From Agathobaculum sp. (GTDB taxonomy: Bacteria > Bacillota > Clostridia > Oscillospirales > Butyricicoccaceae), in assembly GCF_022775115.1 (NCBI RefSeq), contig NZ_JALFLA010000063.1:1-47151 (forward strand): a stretch of DNA of 47,151 nucleotides. Direction: 5' to 3'. The first letter of the stretch is position 1; each line of letters opens with the position of its first letter. The notes under the pieces were generated by a model. It made no database searches. It saw only the letters and a list, made by a program, of their open reading frames with translations, and was not told the origin of the DNA. Made by a program: the position numbers and the translations under genes. Shown here piece after piece: positions 43,214 to 47,151 of this stretch.

Positions 43214-43392
43214 GGAAAAGTTTGGGGATACGGGCGGTTTTTCGTCGCGCGGGCAGGGAGCGGCGGCGCTTTGCGCCCCGGCGGGACGGCTGCGGCGCGA
43301 AGCACTGCGTCGGCTGCTTATCATTGAAATATATAAAAAATTACAAAATAATTAATGATTTTTATGCAAAAGAGATAAGCTGCAAAAAACCA

Positions 43393-43515
43393 TTGCTTTT
43401 TGAGAACAAATGTGATACGATGCATACCGTTCATCGGAGGATGGCCACTCGCTCGAAGTGGTTATGCCGGATAAGATGGCAGGCTGAGATGCCTGTTGTT
43501 TTATCCGGCTTTTTT
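43393..43515 (+). ncRNA. Probable guanidine-IV (mepA) riboswitch with promoter and terminator
   Basis: The promoter is TTGCTT (43393-43398), 17 bases, TACGAT (43416-43421). The aptamer follows at about 43425-43470: ACCGTTCATC, a small CATC/GATG hairpin, then CCACT/AGTGG closing a seven-base loop, then TTATGCCGG. This matches my memory of the mepA motif (guanidine-IV), known upstream of MATE exporters in Clostridia. Its last bases form the left arm of a terminator, GCCGGATAA (43466-43474) with TTATCCGGC (43501-43509), an inner CAGGC/GCCTG stem and a T run at 43510-43515. Guanidine would stop this terminator forming and turn the exporter on. Confidence 0.75.
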
Positions 43516-43537
43516 ATTTAAGCAGGAGGGAATGGAT

Positions 43538-44881
43538 ATGAAACAAAACGCAAGCTTTACCCAAGGCAGCATAGCGCGCCCGCTGATACGGTTCACGTTT
43601 CCCGTGCTGTTCGCCATGTGCCTGCAATCGCTGTATGGGGCGGTGGATTTGCTGGTGGTGGGGCGATTCGGCACAGCCGCCGATGTATCCGCGGTGTCAA
43701 CAGGCAGCCAGATGATGCAGATGATAACGGTCGTCATAACGGGGCTTGCCATGGGAACGACCATCCTGTTGGGACATGCGATGGGAAGCCAGAATAAACG
43801 GTCAGCCGGCAAAATCGTAGGTAGCAGCATGGTATTTTTCGTTTTGCTGGCGGTCGGGATGACCGCGCTGATGCTGTGTATCGCCCAGCCGTTTGTCAGG
43901 CTGATGCACGCCCCGGAGGAGGCCTTTCAAAAAACCGTGTGGTATGTTCAGATATGCTCCTGCGGCATTTTGTTTATCGCCGCGTATAATGTGCTGGGCA
44001 GCATATTCAGAGGGCTGGGGGACTCCGGAACACCGCTGCTCACCGTGCTTTGCGCCTGCCTGTTCAATATCGCGGGGGATCTGTACTTTGTCGCCGTGCT
44101 GCAGATGCAGGCGGCCGGGGCGGCGCTGGCCACGATTCTCGCGCAGGCGTTCAGCGTGCTTTTGTGCATTGTAGTGATACGAAAAAAGAGGATGGCGTTC
44201 CCGCTCACAAGACAGGATATTCGGTTAGACAAAAAAATCGTCGGGCGCATCCTCAAGGTGGGGCTGCCCGTCGCGCTGCAGGACGGTTTGGTGAACATAT
44301 CATTTCTGGTGATCCATGCTATCGTCAATGGTCTGGGCGTGATTGCATCGGCGGGCGTGGGGGTCGCGGAAAAGGTGTGCGCGTTTATCATGCTGGTGCC
44401 GTCATCCTTTTCGCAGTCTCTGTCGGCCTTTGTGGCGCAGAATATCGGCGCGGGGCAAAAAGAGAGGGCAAGACGCTCGATGCTGTACGGCATGGCGGCG
44501 TCCCTTGCGATCGGCATGGTCATGGCGTATGCCGCCTTCTTCCACGGAGGGCTGCTGGCGGGTCTGTTTTCCAAGCAGGACGAGGTCATTTTGGCCGCGG
44601 CGGACTATTTGAAGGCTTATGCGATTGATACGCTGATCGTGTCTTTTCTGTTCTGCTATATTGGGTATTTCAACGGCTGCGGCAGCACGGGCTTTGTCAT
44701 GGTGCAGGGGATTGCCGGGGCGTTTCTTGTTCGCATACCGGTTTCGTATCTTGTCAGTAAAACGGCTGGAGCCACGCTGTTTACGATCGGCCTTGCCACA
44801 CCCGCGTCAACCGTGGTGCAAATCGTATTATGCACGTTGTTTTACAGCTATGTGCGGCAAAAGGAAAAAGGAGACTTATAG
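43538..44881 (+). CDS. MATE family efflux transporter (MepA-like)
   Basis: A 447-residue membrane protein with about twelve helices. MATE features: GSIARPLIRFTFPVLFAMCL at the N-terminus, LYGAVDLLVVGRFGTAADVSA, GTTILLGHAMGSQNKRSA, the mirror-image second half FVAQNIGAGQKERARRS, and GSTGFVMVQG near the end. It exports cationic compounds with Na+ or H+ counter-flow. The start at 43538 is seven bases after GGAGGG; the in-frame ATG at 43532 is too close. Control by the upstream RNA suggests guanidine or guanidinylated compounds as a natural signal. Slightly lower GC than its left neighbours. Confidence 0.93.
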   Translation: MKQNASFTQGSIARPLIRFTFPVLFAMCLQSLYGAVDLLVVGRFGTAADVSAVSTGSQMMQMITVVITGLAMGTTILLGHAMGSQNKRSAGKIVGSSMVFFVLLAVGMTALMLCIAQPFVRLMHAPEEAFQKTVWYVQICSCGILFIAAYNVLGSIFRGLGDSGTPLLTVLCACLFNIAGDLYFVAVLQMQAAGAALATILAQAFSVLLCIVVIRKKRMAFPLTRQDIRLDKKIVGRILKVGLPVALQDGLVNISFLVIHAIVNGLGVIASAGVGVAEKVCAFIMLVPSSFSQSLSAFVAQNIGAGQKERARRSMLYGMAASLAIGMVMAYAAFFHGGLLAGLFSKQDEVILAAADYLKAYAIDTLIVSFLFCYIGYFNGCGSTGFVMVQGIAGAFLVRIPVSYLVSKTAGATLFTIGLATPASTVVQIVLCTLFYSYVRQKEKGDL

Positions 44882-45108
44882 GGCCGAAGCGCTGCCGGAT
44901 AAGGTGCCAGCCAATGCGTAGTACAAAACTACCGGGGGAGTCCCCCCATACAAGCGCAAAAAAGCGCGACACGGATTTACGCATAAAAGTTAAGAGTATA
45001 CGGGCACTTTAGCGCATCATTATACTTGATATTTGCAACACTATTTGCTCACTGGTCCGGCAATATTTTTCTCATCCGCATGATTATCAATATTGAAGGA
45101 GCGGCTGG

Positions 45109-45258
45109 ATGTATCAACTGGGCGGACAGCGCGGGCGGCATGGGAATGATTCTCCCCCTCCTCCCCGCGTGTCAGCGCCCGGCGGTTATCGGCATCCCCC
45201 CCCTGATAACCGGCAGGATCTGAACACCGTAGTTTTGTGTAGTATTTACAATATATAG
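45109..45258 (+). CDS. Possible 49-residue Pro/Gly-rich peptide, maybe a truncated gene start
   Basis: An ATG at 45109, seven bases after AAGGAG (45096-45101), opens a 49-codon frame: MYQLGGQRGRHGNDSPPPPR, then VSAPGGYRHPPPDNRQDLNT and a short end with stop TAG at 45256. Tyr/Gly/Pro-rich heads like this begin many small Gram-positive membrane proteins, and the frame is cut inside repeat copy 1, so it may be the severed start of a longer gene. Confidence 0.35.
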   Translation: MYQLGGQRGRHGNDSPPPPRVSAPGGYRHPPPDNRQDLNTVVLCSIYNI

Positions 45259-45282
45259 ATTTGCCCCTTGCAATTAGCCGAA
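45248..45282. repeat. 35-bp imperfect repeat, copy 1
   Basis: 32 of 35 bases match copy 2 at 45990-46024 in the same orientation. A weaker match continues leftward over about 25 more bases (ACCGTAGTT versus ACCATAGTT). On the minus strand both copies encode CKGQIYIL followed by a stop. Confidence 0.75.
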
Positions 45283-45381
45283 TGATGTTGTGTCTGGCGT
45301 ATCGTATGGATGCGTCGTTAAAGCCCGTGACTGCGCCAACAGCCACGGGGATAGCTTCTTTTGCGGTGGAGTTGGAAGAAG

Positions 45382-45936
45382 TTATAATCCCAAGATTTGT
45401 TGTTTCTTGGCGTCGAACTCTTCCTGCGTGAGAATCCCTGCATCCAGAAGCTCTTTTAGCTTAAACAATTGATCCATATCGTTCGATGGAGCAGAAAGAG
45501 AAGCAGCAGAGGTTTTCGGCTGCTTTGACTGTATTAGAAGGTCATGCAGGCGTTCGCTGACATTTTTAGCCTGTTTTTTGTCAATGGCTACATTAAATTT
45601 CTCTCGAATCGTATCAACAGTAATGACCCCCAACGCAATGCCCGAGGAAAAGGTGATATCATTGATCTGATCGAGAGCAACACTCTGAATCGTTTCGCCC
45701 AATACTTTCTTTTGTGCCATGATAATACGTTTATCCGTTACAGCATATGCAAAATTGTTTTCATGCATAGCAATAGACTGGTAGTTATGTAACCCCTCAA
45801 ACACAAAAAGCACGTCTTCATCTGATTTTAGAGCATGTTCAATCAAAGTGAAGTGTTTTAAGTCCCAACTTTTCATGCTGCCTTGACCAAGTCCGTTATC
45901 CCTGCAAAACTGAACCATTTCTGGTGCTGTCCGCAT
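45382..45936 (-). CDS. PH-domain protein with C-terminal SHOCT motif
   Basis: A 184-residue cytoplasmic protein. Residues about 25-125 form a bacterial PH-like domain (DEDVLFVFEGLHN, FAYAVTDKRIIMAQKKVLGE, VALDQINDITFSSGIALGVI). After a Ser/Pro-rich linker comes a SHOCT motif at the end: LFKLKELLDAGILTQEEFDA with KKQQILGL. SHOCT segments are short oligomerisation helices; such PH-SHOCT proteins are common on mobile elements and their role is unknown. It is clearly AT-richer than the chromosome and is flanked by the two 35-bp repeats. An AAGGAATA site precedes the ATG. Confidence 0.88.
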   Translation of the reverse strand: MRTAPEMVQFCRDNGLGQGSMKSWDLKHFTLIEHALKSDEDVLFVFEGLHNYQSIAMHENNFAYAVTDKRIIMAQKKVLGETIQSVALDQINDITFSSGIALGVITVDTIREKFNVAIDKKQAKNVSERLHDLLIQSKQPKTSAASLSAPSNDMDQLFKLKELLDAGILTQEEFDAKKQQILGL

Positions 45937-45987
45937 ATGTATTCCTTCTTTCTAATGTCCGAATTGAGCACCATAGTTATATAATGC

Positions 45988-46374
45988 TCACAATATATAG
46001 ATTTGACCCTTGCAATCAGTCGAAATGCAGCGCATCATCAAATATACAAGCGCTTGTTTCGCGCAGGGGCAGTGACGACACACATAGAAGTCATCATCGC
46101 AGCTGCATACACAACAAGTGCCCCTATTTTTTGTTTCGGATTCTGAACCTTGCATCGTCATTGCAAGATTCTGCGCAAATGCAAGAACACGGCGCTGATC
46201 TGCATCCGAAAGATTGTCCATAACGGATTGTATTTGCTGTGCTTTTTCGCTCACCGCGTTGTCGGTGAGCGTTTTCTTTTCCGTCACATCCTCTAAATGC
46301 AACAAGAATACCTCGGATACATGAAAAACAGCACCAAGTTTCTCTATTTGGGATAACTTGACATTCTGCTGCAA
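45988..46374 (-). pseudogene. 5'-truncated Xre-type regulator with Cys-rich tail
   Basis: The open frame (128 codons from a TTG) begins in the middle of a helix-turn-helix domain. QQNVKLSQIEKLGAVFHVSE then VFLLHLEDV matches the second half of Xre domains, while the first half is missing; an in-frame TGA lies a few codons upstream. A helical segment follows, then CCVCSCDDDFYVCRHCPC, eight cysteines suggestive of metal binding, and the end CKGQIYIL inside repeat copy 2. A truncated remnant is most likely; an unusual TTG-started protein is possible. Confidence 0.55.
45990..46024. repeat. 35-bp imperfect repeat, copy 2
   Basis: Direct partner of copy 1 (45248-45282), 742 bases away, with the PH/SHOCT gene between them. 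It covers the 3' end of the truncated Xre gene and lies about 55 bases upstream of the PH/SHOCT start. Confidence 0.75.
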
Positions 46375-46522
46375 TTCTTGAATCCGGTTGACAGGAGCGC
46401 CGCCTCATTTTGGTTACTATACATTTTAACAGTGCTACTATGAAAAATCAACAGCAGAAATACTACTTAATAATGATGTACTACTCATGCAAAGCAGTTA
46501 AGCTGCTAATATAGGTGATAAA

Positions 46523-46813
46523 ATGCTCAAAGTCAGAAAACTGCGAAAGTCATTAGGTATCTGGAAATCTGAGATTGCTCAAAAAGTAAATGTTAATCAA
46601 ACAGCGGTTAGTGAGTGGGAACGTAGTACCGTTGCCTCGCCGCTGAATAATGCGAAACGATTGGCAGATGTCCCCGGATGCGCGATCGACAAGCTCGGCG
46701 GCGCGCTGCTCGGCTGGAGGGGGCTGTCGCGCGACTATCGCCGCATCGGCACGCTGGGGCTGCGGGCGATATGCAGGCCGTGGACGAGCTGGGCGCGCTG
46801 TCGGTCGAGCTGA
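46523..46813 (+). CDS. Xre-family regulator, joined to foreign sequence at its 3' end
   Basis: The first about 55 codons are a good Xre helix-turn-helix: LRKSLGIWKSEIAQKVNVNQ, then TAVSEWERSTVASPLNNAKR and LADVPGCAIDKL. AGGTGAT precedes the ATG. From about 46680 the frame runs on into GC-rich DNA (GWRGLSRDYRRIG onward) that belongs to the phage tail gene read in another frame. So only the N-terminal domain is original, and the true end of the gene is lost or replaced. Normal Xre proteins of this size are 65-110 residues. Confidence 0.65.
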   Translation: MLKVRKLRKSLGIWKSEIAQKVNVNQTAVSEWERSTVASPLNNAKRLADVPGCAIDKLGGALLGWRGLSRDYRRIGTLGLRAICRPWTSWARCRSS

Positions 46814-47151
46814 GCTTTACCGTGCTGACCGCGCCGTGGGACAAGTATGTGGAGCGGCGCATCGTGCAGCCGGGCGACCGGCTGCGCCTTGTAAACCACG
46901 GGGCGACTGTGTTCGCCGGGCAGGTCGAGCGGGTGGGACTGGACGGCGGCGTGACCGCCTACGACTACGGCTGGTACCTCAATAAGTCGCAGCTGGTGCT
47001 GCAGATCACCGGCATGGCGGCGGATGCGGCTATCCGTCAGGTGTGCGGCAAGGCGGGTGTGGCGGTGTCCGCGCTCTGTCCGCTGCCCGCCAAGCTGACG
47101 CAGTTATGGACGGGCGACACGCCCGCCGACATCCTCAGCGACATATTGGAG
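46771..47151 (+). CDS. Phage tail / baseplate hub protein (XkdQ-like), N-terminal part, runs off the right edge
   Basis: In the frame of the ATG at 46771, 127 codons are open to the window end. SVELSFTVLTAPWDKYVERR, then VQPGDRLRLVNHGATVFAGQ, and VTAYDYGWYLNKSQLVLQIT followed by DAAIRQVCGKAGV are typical of XkdQ/YqbQ proteins of contractile-tail phages and phage-like particles. The frame is open back to 46651, with another ATG at 46678, and no clear ribosome site was found. The gene's own 5' end may be damaged by the junction near 46680. GC-rich with codon use like the chromosome. Confidence 0.75.
   Translation, partial: MQAVDELGALSVELSFTVLTAPWDKYVERRIVQPGDRLRLVNHGATVFAGQVERVGLDGGVTAYDYGWYLNKSQLVLQITGMAADAAIRQVCGKAGVAVSALCPLPAKLTQLWTGDTPADILSDILE

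Larger units (their letters stand above)
44882..45381. other. Intergenic, possibly degenerate region
   Basis: 500 bases with mixed base composition. It holds small hairpins (GCGC/GCGC near 44955; an 8-bp CGGTTATC/GATAACCG stem at 45183-45212), one possible 49-codon gene (45109-45258) and repeat copy 1 (45248-45282). It looks like a remnant zone between the exporter and the acquired genes to the right. Confidence 0.5.

Noticed and set aside
45988..46374. Intact regulator of the PH/SHOCT gene
   Set aside because: The helix-turn-helix lacks its first half and an in-frame stop lies just upstream, so an active repressor is unlikely.

Overview
The window looks like chromosome from a GC-rich, low-redox Gram-positive of the class Clostridia, probably an Oscillospiraceae/Butyricicoccaceae-type gut anaerobe. 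The signs are strong AGGAGG ribosome binding sites, TTGACA/TATAAT promoters, PyrR attenuation, an L10 leader, PyrK/PyrD type 1B, RNase Y, a clostridial-type hybrid cluster protein and a 2,3-BPG-independent phosphoglycerate mutase. Most of the window is ordinary housekeeping chromosome. The two ends (1-1250 and 44900-47151) are AT-rich and accessory. They hold an IS1182-type transposase start, a small secreted protein, a ribbon-helix-helix protein, Xre-type regulator pieces, a PH/SHOCT protein and the start of a phage tail gene.

Layout from left to right: the IS1182 fragment (minus) and accessory genes; an ECF sigma factor overlapping its presumed membrane-bound partner; trmL and a DegV gene; a glycolytic block pgk-tpiA-gpmI-eno (plus, without gap or cggR); cysE (minus) divergent from wecC; a secreted parvulin-type foldase; a minus-strand pyrimidine operon pyrR-pyrF-carA-carB-pyrK-pyrD ending in a histidine-phosphatase/GNAT fusion gene and headed by a readable PyrR attenuator; nadE, a vanZ-like gene and tyrA (plus); rplJ-rplL (minus) with an L10 leader; an alanine/glycine:sodium symporter (minus) behind a tandem glycine riboswitch; an FHA-SEDS fusion with a partner PBP (plus); rny (minus); a YfiH-type gene, a solute-binding lipoprotein and a small protein (plus); hcp (minus) with a palindrome centred at -41.5; an uncharacterised three-gene operon (minus, 40115-43122); and a MATE exporter behind a probable guanidine-IV (mepA) riboswitch.

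The most interesting parts are these. The three-gene operon has a 630-residue coiled-coil protein whose C-terminal third resembles DUF3626/ADP-ribosyltransferase-like domains, joined by translational coupling to a 97-residue protein and a degenerate GNAT-like protein. GpmI carries a Lys/Ala/Pro-rich histone-H1-like tail of about 59 residues. The RNA switches in front of pyrR, the glycine symporter and the MATE gene can be read in detail. A 35-bp imperfect repeat flanks the PH/SHOCT gene. At about 46680 an AT-rich Xre gene joins a GC-rich phage tail gene abruptly.

No tRNA, rRNA or CRISPR array was recognised. All homology statements are from memory of protein families, not from searches.
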